The notes below the pieces were generated by a model. That model did not search any database and was not told the origin of the DNA. It saw nothing but the letters and a program-made list of their open reading frames with translations. Positions 31,737 to 43,233 of a stretch of 64,000 bases of DNA are shown here, in pieces. The DNA lies in contig NC_080048.1 in assembly GCF_026212465.1 (NCBI RefSeq), positions 34,744,422-34,808,421 on the forward strand, in the 5' to 3' direction. Source of the stretch: Amaranthus tricolor. Taxonomy: Eukaryota; Streptophyta; Magnoliopsida; Caryophyllales; Amaranthaceae. How positions within the stretch are numbered: the first letter of the stretch is position 1; each line of letters begins with the position of its first letter. Position numbers and translations under genes: made by a program.

Positions 31737-34700
31737 TTAGTATGAGTAGTTCTTGACGTATGTGCTCTCGCGGGCCTCTGCAGACTCGCCCTCGCCAGTG
31801 TACTTACCGAGCTGAGCCAAAGAGTTAGCCTTGGCCCGAACCAAGAGAGCATCTTGGGCAGCCTTTACATTCTCGGGTCTTCCTCCCCATGTCTTCAAGC
31901 AAGTGTTTTGGAGGGCTCGGGCGTAGGAAAAGGATACGTGCCATGGGTTTGGGCTTTGGTTCATGGCATTCAAATTCAAGGTTGCCTCCACTTCAGATTG
32001 TCCACCAGACAAAAACTATACACCAAATGATTGAATAATCAAAATATTGTTCTAAGGTATGATCTAGCGACAATTAAAAACCATAACAATCTCACACAGA
32101 CTGCCCATCAGACTTAACCCACCTGATTCAAAAAAGGCCAGACTTATATAATAAATTTTTTAAAAAAATTAATATTTGAATGGGTAATACATGTCCACCC
32201 ATTTATTTTATAAATACACAATTTTTCTAAATTTTTATTTTAAAATTGTATACGAAGATACAATACTCCAAATGCTCAAATTCTAAGTGCATAGTCCAGC
32301 AATATGGACATTTAGAATTTTAATATCATTGTCTTATGTATTTGGAGTATTTTGGATAATGCGTTGTATTATTTATTAGATTGTGTTTAACTTTTTTATA
32401 TCGGTCGTGCCCAATCATCCGCAAGTCCCGCCCTATTAGGGTGATTTATTCTACATCGACAAAATTGATGATTGTGTGTACACTTTATAAGTTATTGGAG
32501 TCCTTCTCATTGCCATATGGTTTTGGAACGGTATATATCCTTGACTTATGAAGTGTGTGCATTTCGTGTTTCCCCGATAATAGGCTGACATTCACATTAA
32601 ATCTAGCTTAATTTACCACGCCCGCTTAGAAACAGGGCGGGGTAGTGGCAAAAAAATAAAGTCTGTAATGACGGGCGGTCTTTGAAAAATCAAACCTCCG
32701 GGCAAATTTCCATAAGCATGCCCTGTTTGCTACACACTCAAACCCACCCATAAACTCCACCTATAGAGAAATGATCTAATAAAACGAATATAGTAACTTG
32801 CCATGATTCCAGGAACAGCAGGAGGGATTCTACTTTGGAGGAGCTTGAGGGTGTAGTCAGCAACTTGTTCAGGGGTTGCTCTTTCTTTGCACTCAGCACC
32901 AGGTGTAACCATGCTAGGCTTTAGAAGGATACCGTCAAACAACACATTGTTTTCTGCTAAGTAGTAGAACACCTCGGCCCAAACCTTCTGAGCAACCTCG
33001 AATGTCCTGTCGATTCCATGCTCACCATCGAGAAGGATCTCTGGCTCCACAATTGGAACCAATCCGTTGTCCTGAATTCATGATACAACAATTCGAAAGA
33101 AACATAAATTGAACGAACTGAAGCGAACTGAACTGAACTGAATAGTAAGACGTTAGAGTATATTTTCAAGTGAACGAAATGTATTGCAATACTTACTTGG
33201 GTGATAGCAGCATAGCGGGCAAGGCCCCAAGCTGCTTCCTTCACTGCTAGGGCAGATGGGCCATTGGGAATGCTCACAACAGTACGCCTAGAAACGACCA
33301 AAAGAACAAATTACAATATCGACCTTTAATTTAGTTATTTAAGCGGGTGTTTGGCAAATAACTGGTAACGACGACTGTAAAGTAAATGTATTTGAAGCTA
33401 AAATGAATTATGTACCATTTGGCAAAACGAGCACCCTGTTGGTAGTAAGCAGCAGAGCGAGAAGCAAGACCATCAAGACCTTGGCACCATGACTCTTCAT
33501 TTGAACCAGCAAGTGGTACCAAACCCTGTAAAAATCATTGTACATTATAAAATCATCATTTAATACTTTTAAGGTCTCCCTATAAGAGCTAAGAGGGGCA
33601 TGTGTTCTGAGCCCATTCAAAACATCAGAGAAGCGACGTTTTAATATTTAATAATTAGGAGTAATAGTATATTGAGTAAAAGCAGGTCTTGCAAGAGACC
33701 GTCTTAACGTGAGACCAACAGTCCAATCCGCCCAATTGTAATTTTTATAAGTACGCAATTAGTTGATCAATTTAAGGTCATATTTAATATACTTAAAGTC
33801 AAAATTGATTTCTTTTAAAAGTTATAATGGGACATTTAATTGATCACTTTATGTATAATTGGTCACTTAAAGTTCTTAATTTATCACTTTAACATCGAAA
33901 TTGAAGACTTTTAAAAGATCATAATTGATCCATTTAAGGTTATAAACTTTTAAGTAGAAATTGATCAGTCAAAATTGATCGCTTTTATGTCAAAATTAAA
34001 ATTTCTTATTTTTATATTTAAAGTTTACTTTAAATTGAAATTGATCAATTTAATGTCAGAATTGATACTTTTAAGATTAAAATTAATTTATTAGTTTTGA
34101 ATTTTTTGATTTTCGGTCAGTCCATCAGTACCACCTTATTATGACGCGGTCGGGCCATAATAAATATTTCTACGGGGCCTCTCAAATCTCACTATCGGCC
34201 TGAATACTTTATTGCTTTGATTTAATTAAAATTATGAGGAAGAATATAAACCTTGTCAACTTTGATACCAGGCACAATGCCCTGCTCAACAAGAGCATCA
34301 ACCATCTTCTTGCCATCAATGGTGGATTGGTATAAAGTCTCCTCAAAGAGGATAGCACCAGAGATGTACTGACCAAGGCCCGGGGCAGTTATAAGAAGGG
34401 TTCGGTAAGCTTGTCGGTTAGCTTCCGTGTTCTCTAGCCCGATTGAGGCCAGGCGTTTCCCACAGGTCGCATTTGACTCGTCCATAGCCAAGATACCACG
34501 CCCTGGTGATGCCACTGTTTTCTGCGTTCATACACCCACAATATGATCAAGTACGTTAGATATCGAGAAATTAACTTAATCAAAAACGTTGGTACTTTAA
34601 TTGTTTTAAGGAACTAAAAAAAACATTGACATTGATGATTGAAGAGTCAAATTATATTTATCACATCGATATTTGCTCATCTGTTTGTTAATTAACAATA

Positions 34701-36233
34701 TTTCGAATTATGGTGTGAGAACTTTTTCGGCTAAATGATACAAAATAAATACAAGTATGCGATATAGAAATATTGTTTTTGGATAAATATTGTTGGTTCT
34801 ATTTAAACGATTACCTAGAATTCATGGCAATATTTTCTTATTATGTTTATGTAGTATGTTTAGTAGGAGATGATTATAGGTAATAAAAAGTTTTGGATTT
34901 GAATTATCGGAAAATGACCCATGTGCTGATTTCACGTCGAAAAATTAAGAGAGGTCGACTAATATGTATTTGATGGGTCACTCTCTCTAATATCAATTAA
35001 TTTTAAATCTCATTGAATTTATATGCTGTCAATTTTATAAGTCCAAGTTTATCAAGAATTTATTAATTTAGGTTCATAAGTATATACAATTAATAAGCGG
35101 TAGTACAAATTGTTAAGAATTCATAGAGTTTTTCTGAAGTTACAAAAATTTCAACAAAAGTGTAAAAATCATTTTGATTAGTATGGTCATGTATTCTCCT
35201 ATCGTCCACTCATAATAAATTGAAGTATATAAGATTAGACCAGTGCAAAGGGTCATGGCGTATGAATCTCAGTCCGACCCTTACATGTAAAGTCATCAAA
35301 CGGGCCGAACTTTAAGTATGTCGGGTTTAAACGAGAGTGAGCCAAAATTAGGCTCGATACAAGCTTTTAATTTTTTTTTATTACTTGAATTATTATAAAT
35401 TCATAGTAACCAACAATTAAATTATATTGACGAAAATAAATAATAAAATTATAAGACATGTTTCTTTTAATTTGAATTTAAAAAAAAAATAATAACAAAA
35501 AAAACGAGCCAGATTAGATTGAGGCCGACTAATAGAGTTTGGCTCCATTTGAGATTGCCTTTTTTTAATAAGGCTCCATCCGATTCGACTCAACCGAGCC
35601 CTTATCCGACCTATTACACAACTCTAATTAGTGTTTTATTATTTTTTTAATAAATTAGAATTATGTCAGTTATATTAAACCGTCTTACAATGACACGGTT
35701 TTGATAAAGAATTTTTCATACTAATATTTATCAATTTTATTAATTTTACTCTGCTTTAGGGTAAAAACATAAAAATAAAACGCAAAAACTTGGACGAGGC
35801 GGTCTCATTATGAGACCATTAATTTGGGCCGGCCCAATTTACGCGTGTAACAACATTTCACTAGCATTTATCAATTTTGACCTTAAAAGTTAAAAGCATC
35901 ATTTTTTAAAATTGATACCTTTAATATCAAAATTGAAAAATGCCCAGAAAATAAAAAAATACCTAAGTTGTTACACGCACGAATTGGGCGGGTCCAAATT
36001 AACGGTCTCATTATGAGGCCGTCTCGTCCAAAGGTAAAGAGGGATGATTAGCATACCGCAGTCTTAACGAGCTCATCAGCATAAGAAGAGGCAGCACGAA
36101 CACTAAGAGAAGAGGAAGCCGACGACGAAAACCCGAGACCAGCAATGGAAGGAAGCCGTAGCTTTTGACCCTTCACAAACTCAGACTTGTCAACAACGTT
36201 AACTGAAGTCTTCAAAAGAAGTGCTGAGGCCAT
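31737..36233 (-). CDS. FBA: Fructose-bisphosphate aldolase class I, plastid (six exons)
   Basis: Exons on the minus strand are 36057-36233, 34252-34521, 33416-33525, 33197-33287, 32802-33071 and 31737-32015. Phases agree throughout and give 398 residues, the usual length for plant plastid aldolases. The first ~47 residues are Ser/Ala/Val-rich and look like a chloroplast transit peptide. The mature enzyme follows: [20 protein letters not shown], then [39 protein letters not shown] and the Schiff-base lysine block [15 protein letters not shown]. It ends [20 protein letters not shown] and a Tyr-terminal tail (KNYSY). It cleaves fructose-1,6-bisphosphate and forms sedoheptulose-1,7-bisphosphate in the Calvin cycle (family knowledge). 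The residue before Gly in the active-site signature is Asp (FDG) where Glu is common. Intron 5 has a GC donor (ATG|GCAAGT). Confidence 0.96.
32016..32801 (-). other. GC-AG intron 5 of the aldolase gene
   Basis: The coding sequence breaks between GIM and FLSGG. The only in-phase border has a donor reading GCAAGT instead of GTAAGT and an acceptor ending TATAG. Apart from the C in the second position the donor fits the consensus well, as expected of GC-AG introns. Confidence 0.8.
33680..34200. repeat. MITE-like repeat in aldolase intron 2
   Basis: Bounded by a GAGACCGTCTTAACGTGAGACC-like left border and built internally of degenerate units around AAATTGATCACTTTAA in both orientations. It shares the border vocabulary (GAGACxGTCTCA) with the element in intron 1 at 35791-36030. 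Confidence 0.45.
35791..36030. mobile_element. 240-bp MITE in aldolase intron 1
   Basis: Left end TGGACGAGGCGGTCTCATTA and right end (reverse complement) TGGACGAGACGGCCTCATAA. The terminal inverted repeat extends over about 60 bp and includes GGGC-CCAATT and GTGTAACAAC blocks in both arms. The right end lies only 26 bp from the exon 1 donor. Confidence 0.8.
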
Positions 36234-36324
36234 TATTTGTTTTTATTTTTATTTTTATTTTTACCAATAAACAATATAATGTATACCTCAACTAAGTCTT
36301 TAATTAATGCTTGTTTGTAACACC

Positions 36325-36332
36325 TATTTATA
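36325..36332 (-). promoter_or_regulatory. TATA box of the aldolase gene
   Basis: TATAAATA on the minus strand, about 95 bp before the start codon. It is a strong plant TATA match and gives a 5' UTR of about 60-65 bases. Confidence 0.65.
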
Positions 36333-37323
36333 ACTCTTCAAATTATGCTTCTTATAAGATTAAGGAGATATCTTTTTTGAGGTTCTTATATTTCTCCAAT
36401 GGTATTGTGACACTTGGATGATAAATTTTGCTTACTTGGCATACACTATACATTATTGGGTTTTACTCTTATGTTCCCCACTTTAACCCATTTGCATAAA
36501 ATGGGTTATAAGAGACTCAATAATTCGATATTCACCAGATCTTGTAAATAAATCCGATTTAACTCAACTTGATGATTTGAATGAACATCTCTTACTTTTA
36601 ACAAATTTTAAAATGAGACGGTGCAGGATAAGATCATTTTATTGGGTTGAGTTAATGTACCTTAAATGACCAATAACGTTAAAGTGAAGTTTTAACATGA
36701 ATAATTATAATCTTGAAGTATTCACTCATAATTTTAAAATAATCAATTAAAGAAAAAACGTGATTTTATGAGATATCTTATAGTAAGACGGTCTCATACA
36801 ATATAATACTTGCTTTTGGATATAATTAATATTTTTTTATTCTTACTTTATTAATTTAATAATGCTTATAATTCCAACATGTTTTCCTCTAACTTTACTT
36901 TAACATGTTTATATTACTTCTTGTTTTCATATATTTCACACTTACTCTATTAAAATATTTTTTTAAATTGCGGTCCCCATATTTTTTTCCACTGACTATA
37001 TTTTAATATTTTTAATATTTATTAGGGTATTCACATTTCCTCTATCAAAATTATTATTCAATAAATTGAAAAATCCACCATCTTAAAAAATTATATTTTT
37101 CTTAAATCCCATAAATATTCTTTCTAAGAAGAACTTTAAAGAAATAAAGAAAATATTTAAAAATAAAAGGGAGAATATAAAGAGTAAAAGTGATGGAATT
37201 TTTTCTAAACATTATAAATTTAAAAAATTTATTAGGAATGACTAAATTAGAAAATCATTTGTTTTTTGCAAACCTTAAATAAGAAAATATATTATATGGG
37301 GATTAAAAAAAAAACATTGTTTT

Positions 37324-37361
<38 letters not shown>

Positions 37362-37653
37362 TAACATTGTTTTGATATGTTTGTATGAAAGGTGCATATG
37401 AGGTTGTTATATTCATTGGGTTACTTTTGTGTTTGAGTTGAGACTAATGGTTGTGAACTTTTGGTCGATGAGTGGGATTTTAAGGGTATGATGTGATGTC
37501 CAACATTTGACGGTTAATATACGGCCATGCCAAAATCAGAGATTATGTTTTAAGCCATGAAGATGAACTAGCTTAATATATCTACCAAGGCGATTTTATT
37601 TGGATTTAGAGAATTTTAAAAAAGGATTTTTAAAATTTTTTTTCTTAAGTAAT

Positions 37654-37941
37654 CTGTTTGATGTTCTGTATTAAATGGTGGATATAGTAATAAAAAATTA
37701 GTATAATTATGATAGGAAAATACGTTTGTTTGATAGTTATTCTTTGTCTATTTCAATTATTTTATTTTCTTCGCAAATATTCATTACAATGCATTATCAT
37801 TTGAAAAGGTAGTATTAATTGGTAATGGAAAATTGTAAATGAAAAGGTAGTATACTAGGGGTATTAACAATACATGCCCACTAATACTTACATTGAGTAA
37901 TGAACCAAAAACAAAACAAAAAACATACGCACTCCAAACAG
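37654..37941. mobile_element. Dispersed MITE-like repeat, copy 3
   Basis: Ends CTGTTTGATG on the left and CCAAACAGG on the right, an inverted pair, with GGTAATGGAAAATTGTAAATG inside as in the 50500-50803 copy. Non-coding. Confidence 0.5.
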
Positions 37942-38584
37942 GTAAAATCGACTCAACTTTCTAATGACCAGTCAAAAAAGCTGAGTTGGCTTTTGATTCT
38001 AATCTGAAACCTTTAAAACACTTTTCAAGACGATTTGACTTTATCTCACTGGAGCTAAGATTCATATTTTTTTGGCTTCAGATTATAATAAATTAATAAA
38101 GTAAAATGATTATTAAATTATATTTATTTCATGAAGTTGAATATGACATTTTTTTATTAAGGATAGTAAATCAAAAACTAGTAGTTTGACTCTTTGATGC
38201 ATTCTTTGTTTCTCTCCATCTTTTGAATCAAAACTCAGCATTATAGTTGTCCATATTGTTAGAAGTTTATCTCACTCAAGGCGAGTTGTGTTTTAGCGTG
38301 AGCACATTTGATAGATTAAATATTATTTTATGCTATCAAAGTATATATTTTTACTTCACTTATTTAGACATTTGATATATTTGATATTCATTTTGAATAT
38401 AATTCGAAGTGAGTTATAATATAATATTTAATTATTTCTAGTATAAAGTTGGGTGTGATCAAAATATTGGATTAATATGCATAAAGAAAAGATGGATGAG
38501 TACAGTAAAGCCCCAAGCTGGCAATTTTATTACAGAAATTTTTGTGAGAGAAGGTCATTTTTAATTGATCCGGCTCATAAAAGA

Positions 38585-38900
38585 AAATATAGAGTAAGTT
38601 ATTCGGTGAACATTAAGAATTTTGTAAGTAGACATTTAAGATATTGTAATTACTACACGCCTTACTCGGTGGACATTAGGGTATTGTAAGTTGAAATTAA
38701 GGATACGGTAAGTAGGCATTAAAGATAGTATAAATAGGCATTAAGGATAATGTAAGTAGGCATCAAGGCTACTGTAAGTAGACAATTTAGGATACGGTAA
38801 CTAAACATTAAGGATAAACTAAATAAATATTAAAAACAATGAAAATAGGCATTAAAAAAAGGAGTAATAAATAGGCGTTAAGCTTGGGCGCCTCAGGAGA
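38585..38900. repeat. Dispersed repeat with 20-bp units, second copy
   Basis: Ten or more degenerate copies of a unit near GTAAGTAGGCATTAAGGATA. It ends in CGCCTCAGGAGACTG, comparable to the GAGATACGTCTC border of the copy at 895-1115. Confidence 0.6.
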
Positions 38901-39237
38901 CTGATTAATTTGAGTATAATATGATATAAATTATGTGTTGCGCTATGCCTCTATCTCGTATTTGTGTTGGGTTGTGCCAAATAAGAAGCTGATTCCCAAG
39001 ACTAATTTCTCTAATACCATTACAAACTCAATATCCACCAAATTCTCCTAGGTCATTTGGTTCTTCTAGAACAAGGATAAGCCACATTGTTTTAGGGACA
39101 AAGAATAAGGTGCCACTAGTGCCAAATGGAATCATATATCAAGTGTGTATCAACAACATTTAGCAAATACTCTTATAATTTGTATGATATAGCTAATCAA
39201 AGCTTCAACAAGAAGTAATCTTGATTTGTATGATTAA

Positions 39238-39449
39238 GTTGTTAGAGTATATAATTATCATCTTAAGTTTTTGGTTCAGTTGGTTCCTTAATATGATATC
39301 AATAGCCAGCGTGACAAGAGGTCACGGGTTTGAATCTCAACCACCCCTCACTTAAAGTGAAATATTTCGTACCAGGTATGAGGAGGGCCTGTGTTGCATC
39401 CATAATTCTAACTCAAAGGGCTCTCGTGTGAGGGGCGTATTAGAGTATA
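39238..39449. mobile_element. Short TRIM- or SINE-like element
   Basis: About 210 bp with the direct repeat TTAGAGTATA at both ends. Inside are TTGGTTCAGTTGGTTCC, then ATATGATATCAATAGCCAG (close to an initiator-Met tRNA primer site) and GGTCACGGGTTTGAATCTCA (close to a tRNA B box). It could be a TRIM fragment or a tRNA-derived SINE; the two signals point different ways. Confidence 0.45.
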
Positions 39450-39904
39450 CTCCCTCCACACCATTTTAATTGTCACATTTCCTTATTTGGCAAAACCATA
39501 TCAATTGTTACATTTCTATTTTTGTCAATCTTTTTTTTACTTAAATACCCTTAGTTCACACACCTAATTACGAATATACCCCCATATACCCTACTTACCC
39601 AAACTAATTAACTAAATAACCCAACACTAATAATCTTAATCATTCCCTCCCTTTTTTAATACTCCTATTCCTATATACTCTACTGAAACCCTATCTCTCC
39701 CTCTCTCTCATCTTCATCCTCAACGTCTGATTTTTTCTTCATCTTCTTCAATGATTTCCATCTTCATCCCCATTCATCCTGTTTACGGTTTATTATCTTC
39801 ATCTTCATTTTTGTTCCACCATCGTCGTCTTCGTTTGAAACCCTAATAATTTTAGGGGTTTTTAAGATTTGGGTTTGTTCTTTACTTTTCTGGGTTCTTC
39901 GAAC

Positions 39905-40240
39905 ATGGCCTCACCAAGTTCTTGTCTTTCTTGGTTGTCGTCGTCCCAAGAAACTGATCCCACGATTGGACCTTCTAACCCATGGTTCGACTTCTACAAT
40001 CGCCTACCTCCCTCTTCTATGACTTCTGTTGAAACGGATCCTAACTGGGGAAGAAGTATAACTTCTGAAGATGAAGAAGTACAGGGTAGGTTTGATTTAC
40101 AATTGGATCTTCAAGATCTATACATTGAGAACTTGTTCCCTTCCTCAGATGAAGAATCATTGGATGAAGATGATTTGGTGTCTGATTTTCATGTTCGAGG
40201 CCCATTTTCTCGTATGAATAAATCTTTCCTCTATGACTAA
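39905..40240 (+). CDS. Accessory open frame in the mariner-like element, unknown
   Basis: About 111 residues from the ATG at 39905 (MASPSSCLSWLSSSQE), diverging from the transposase. It is Ser-rich and acidic, with a FDLQLDLQDLYIENL stretch and a SSDEESLDEDDLVSD acidic cluster. I recognise no family. It lies between the left terminus and the transposase, so it belongs to the element or to a host fragment it captured. The in-frame ATG at 39869 is also possible, but the 39905 start has the more ordinary N-terminus. Confidence 0.4.
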   Translation: MASPSSCLSWLSSSQETDPTIGPSNPWFDFYNRLPPSSMTSVETDPNWGRSITSEDEEVQGRFDLQLDLQDLYIENLFPSSDEESLDEDDLVSDFHVRGPFSRMNKSFLYD

Positions 40241-40714
40241 TGATGATTTTGTTTATGTGGTTTGTATGGTATGCATGTTTATATTCGTGTTCTGTTTTTG
40301 TTGCTCTGTGATTTTTTTTTGAGGGTAAACAGTTGATTATAGCTACAAAATCCTTAAATCCATTCATTTTTCCACCAATCTAGGGTTTTCAGTTCATAAG
40401 CCACCAAACAAAATGTTTAGGAGGCTATGTTCTTACCAGATGTAGGAGGCAATTAGTATGGGATTTGGGTTATCTGTGATGAGTTCAATTTGTTCTCTGA
40501 GATGCATTTTTTTTCATTTTGTTTTTGAAGCCATCGATAAATTGTTGAATATGACATTTTCTTCTAAATGTTTACGGTTAAACAACTTCATGATTTAATT
40601 TCTACATCGTGTTTAGACCTAAACATTTACCTAACAATGTTACCCAAAAGTGAGTACAAAAGGTAACCCAAAAGTATACTCATGTGTGTCCTATTTACAT
40701 GTTACTGGTGTTCA

Positions 40715-42314
40715 TGCTGGTGCTGATTTTGTTAATGTACATGGATTTGGTGTTGGTGCTGTTGTTTCTTTTGTTGGTGTTGTTGCTTCATTTGTTGCTG
40801 GAATATCTGGTGCTGCTTCTGTTGATGTAAATGGAATCGGTGTTGGTGCTGTTGTTTCTTTTGTTGGTGCTGTTGCTTCATTTGTTGCTGGAATATCTGG
40901 TGCTACTTCCGTTGGTGTACATGGATTTGTTGTTGGCTTTGTGGTTTCCGTTGTCTATGGTATTGCTGTTGTTTCTGTGGTTGCTGTTGATAAATGATGT
41001 TGACTGAAAAATGCTTCGTCTTTGATCCCCAAGTAAAATAAAATGACCTCAAATGTAGTTTCATCCACCTTTGTGTCCACATAACGTATTGCCTCGTAAA
41101 TAATTTTCTTTTGTACCCCTAAACAACGTGGGAGTCTTCCTTCCCTTGCAAGTTTTAATTTGCTCATGTGTGGAATGTCATAATCTATACCACCTAGTTT
41201 CTTAATAACCTCAACTTTATATGCTTGTAGTGTGATCCATACATACTTCAATGTATTTGGTTGTAGATTGTTAAATGCTGCACTCACTGCGTTTACTAAC
41301 TGTGCATAGTTGTATGCTGATTTTTGATGTTGTAACGATTGTATTGACCTAAAAAACCCTAAGTCAAGCACATTCATATCTGGTGAGTTAGGAGGTTGTT
41401 GCACTAAGTGGAAGCTAAATCCATCAAGTGTTGCCACCTCTCTAAACACTTCATCATCATTTAAAATGTGTGGCTTAGCATTGTCCTGTTGAATGAAAAT
41501 CGTTTCGCTTAAATGTGGTGGCCATTTACTTCTAATTGTTGGTAGTATCTTGTGCACAATCATGTCTCTTGTGTGTACTTTGGTGATTGATTGTATTGGC
41601 TTGGTCTCTGGCTCTCCTCTCTTCATGTGTTTTGAACTCCTTTGTGCTGCCACTTCATGTGTAAAAGGGAATATGCCTATCTTTCCATCAAAATCATCTC
41701 ACCTTCACTAGAAAAGATTAGTCTTGCAACGACACACATAAACATGATCTTGGGCACAAATCTTTTAGATTGGATTTCTCTATGTGGCTCTATTTCATCT
41801 GGAGTCAGATAAAATGTTTGTTGTGTCCTTGTAATGTAAAACAACTTTTCATCTATGTGAACTACATTTGACATGTCATTAAATGTGAAGTTGCTTGTAT
41901 GCTCATCTAAAATGCAACTAGTAAGACAAAAAAATTAACTTGTCGAGTTTATTTTTGTCTGTAAGTAACGATTTGATTGCGTTGGTGTGCTTTCGAAAGT
42001 ACTTTTTTTTTCCATCTGCAAATTGTGGATTGGCTAACTCCCATGGCCTTTGACAGTGCTGTTAAACTTATCTTCTTCACTTTTTCAATTGATTTGAATT
42101 TCTTTTCATCAAAGGGGATGGATGGCCTTCCTTTGCTGCCTTTTTTCTTGCTGTTGACAGTAATTGGTACTTGATTATTATTTTTTTGATCCCGAATCTG
42201 TCTCCATATCCTTCCTACTGTACTCCTATGCACATCGTACTTCTTGGCAATTACATTGATGACCTCGTGTGTTGGCTTCCCTTTACTGTTTAGTGACAGT
42301 AAAAGCTCATGCAT
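40715..42314 (-). pseudogene. Plant mariner-like transposase (DD39D), broken
   Basis: Three minus-strand pieces make up the protein. 41949-42314 is the N-terminal helix-turn-helix part (KKYDVHRSTVGRIWRQI, then ALSKAMGVSQSTICRWKK). 41677-41874 holds the first catalytic Asp (VVHIDEKLFYITR). 40955-41653 holds the second (IFIQQDNAKPH) and third (PPNSPDMNVLDLGFF) Asp. A stop separates pieces one and two and a frameshift near 41690 separates two and three (the lost frame reads DGKIGIFPFTHEV). After the TAG at about 40955 the same frame stays open for about 76 more codons to a TGA near 40715. It encodes a Thr/Pro-rich tail with a 30-residue repeat, so the normal protein was probably longer. Confidence 0.85.
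40742..40930. repeat. 90-bp tandem repeat (two copies) in the transposase tail
   Basis: Two near-identical 90-bp units (GGTGTTGGTGCTGTTGTTTC and following) run head to tail. The period is a multiple of three. On the minus strand it encodes a Thr/Pro/Ala-rich 30-residue repeat in the transposase frame. Confidence 0.8.
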
Positions 42315-42580
42315 TATTTGACTCCTACTAAAATGATCTAGCTCTTTTTTTTAACCATGAATGTACTTCAATGTGGGTTGGTGGAAATTAATTGAAGGTG
42401 CTGATTTCTTTATTTAATGTTGTGTTATATAGATGCAATGATTCATGGTGTTTTGAGGTGTTGTATAGGCGCAATTTTTTTTTAGTTTGGCACCATTCCA
42501 CCAAAACTAACTGTCAACTCTCTGGATTTGTTACATATCTGTTGATGATTCATCAGTTTATTTTTTTTCAGTTTCATTGA

Positions 42581-43233
42581 TGGCTTCTTTTCAAATTCAA
42601 AACCTTTAGATTTTTTGTAGCTATTTAATTAATTTTGAACACTAAATGCATACCATGTTTGTTTTTTTATAAATCTGAAGTCAACGAAAGATTTAATATC
42701 TGCATGCGCATGTGGCGAGAGGGTTGCTCGTTTTCAATTGGCGTTCAAAAAACGTTGAAGAAATCAAGGAAGAATTGAAGACTTAGTTTATTTTATGATT
42801 TTGATGGTTTTTGTAATTTATTTGATGTAATTTCTTGTAATTTAAATTAAGTAGTTTAATGGTTTGTTAATTATAACAATCTCGGAAATATATTCATGTC
42901 AATTTGGGATTCCGAATTGATTCGATATCCGATTTTGAACGCCCATATCTAGTGTTTATTACCTATAAGAAAGTGGATAATAAAAAATTATTAAAATTAA
43001 AGTTTGGTGATTTTTTTTAACCACTATTGTGGTTATGACTTATGAGCTTTAACTGTGTTATTACTTCATATTTGCGGTGGAAGTGGACTGGTTGTCATTC
43101 TGCGAGAATAATCGAGCAAATTTATAGTAACCCTAAATTCCAAATACGCCTAATTTTAATGTTTTGGGAGGTAAGAGGTTTATGTTTTCACTTCTTGTCA
43201 CTGAAATCGAGAATTTTGGCTTAAAAAGCAAGA
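42581..43233. other. Spacer upstream of PDV2
   Basis: AT-rich sequence with no gene. It should hold the PDV2 promoter and the lost right end of the mariner-like element. I see no convincing TATA box. Confidence 0.4.

Larger units (their letters stand above)
36340..39236. other. AT-rich intergenic DNA with repeats
   Basis: No gene is seen. It holds a T-rich run at 37320-37360, a MITE-like repeat at 37654-37941 and the second copy of the 20-bp-unit repeat at 38585-38900. The open frame at 38477-38689 overlaps that repeat and is not supported as a gene. Confidence 0.55.
39450..42580 (-). mobile_element. Mariner-like transposon, decayed, one end found
   Basis: The left end CTCCCTCCACACCATTTTAA follows a TA and is a typical plant mariner/Stowaway terminus. 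Inside, the minus strand encodes a broken transposase with the plant mariner DD39D signature, and a divergent open frame lies at 39905-40240. I could not find the matching right end. It may be deleted, so the right border here is approximate. Confidence 0.75.

Noticed and set aside
38477..38689. Open frame of 70 codons on the plus strand
   Set aside because: It overlaps the degenerate 20-bp-unit repeat and shows no family match or gene context.
40650..40997. Plus-strand frame of 115 codons with a Val/Gly-rich repeat
   Set aside because: It is the antisense of the Thr/Pro-rich transposase tail, and the 90-bp repeat opens several frames at once.
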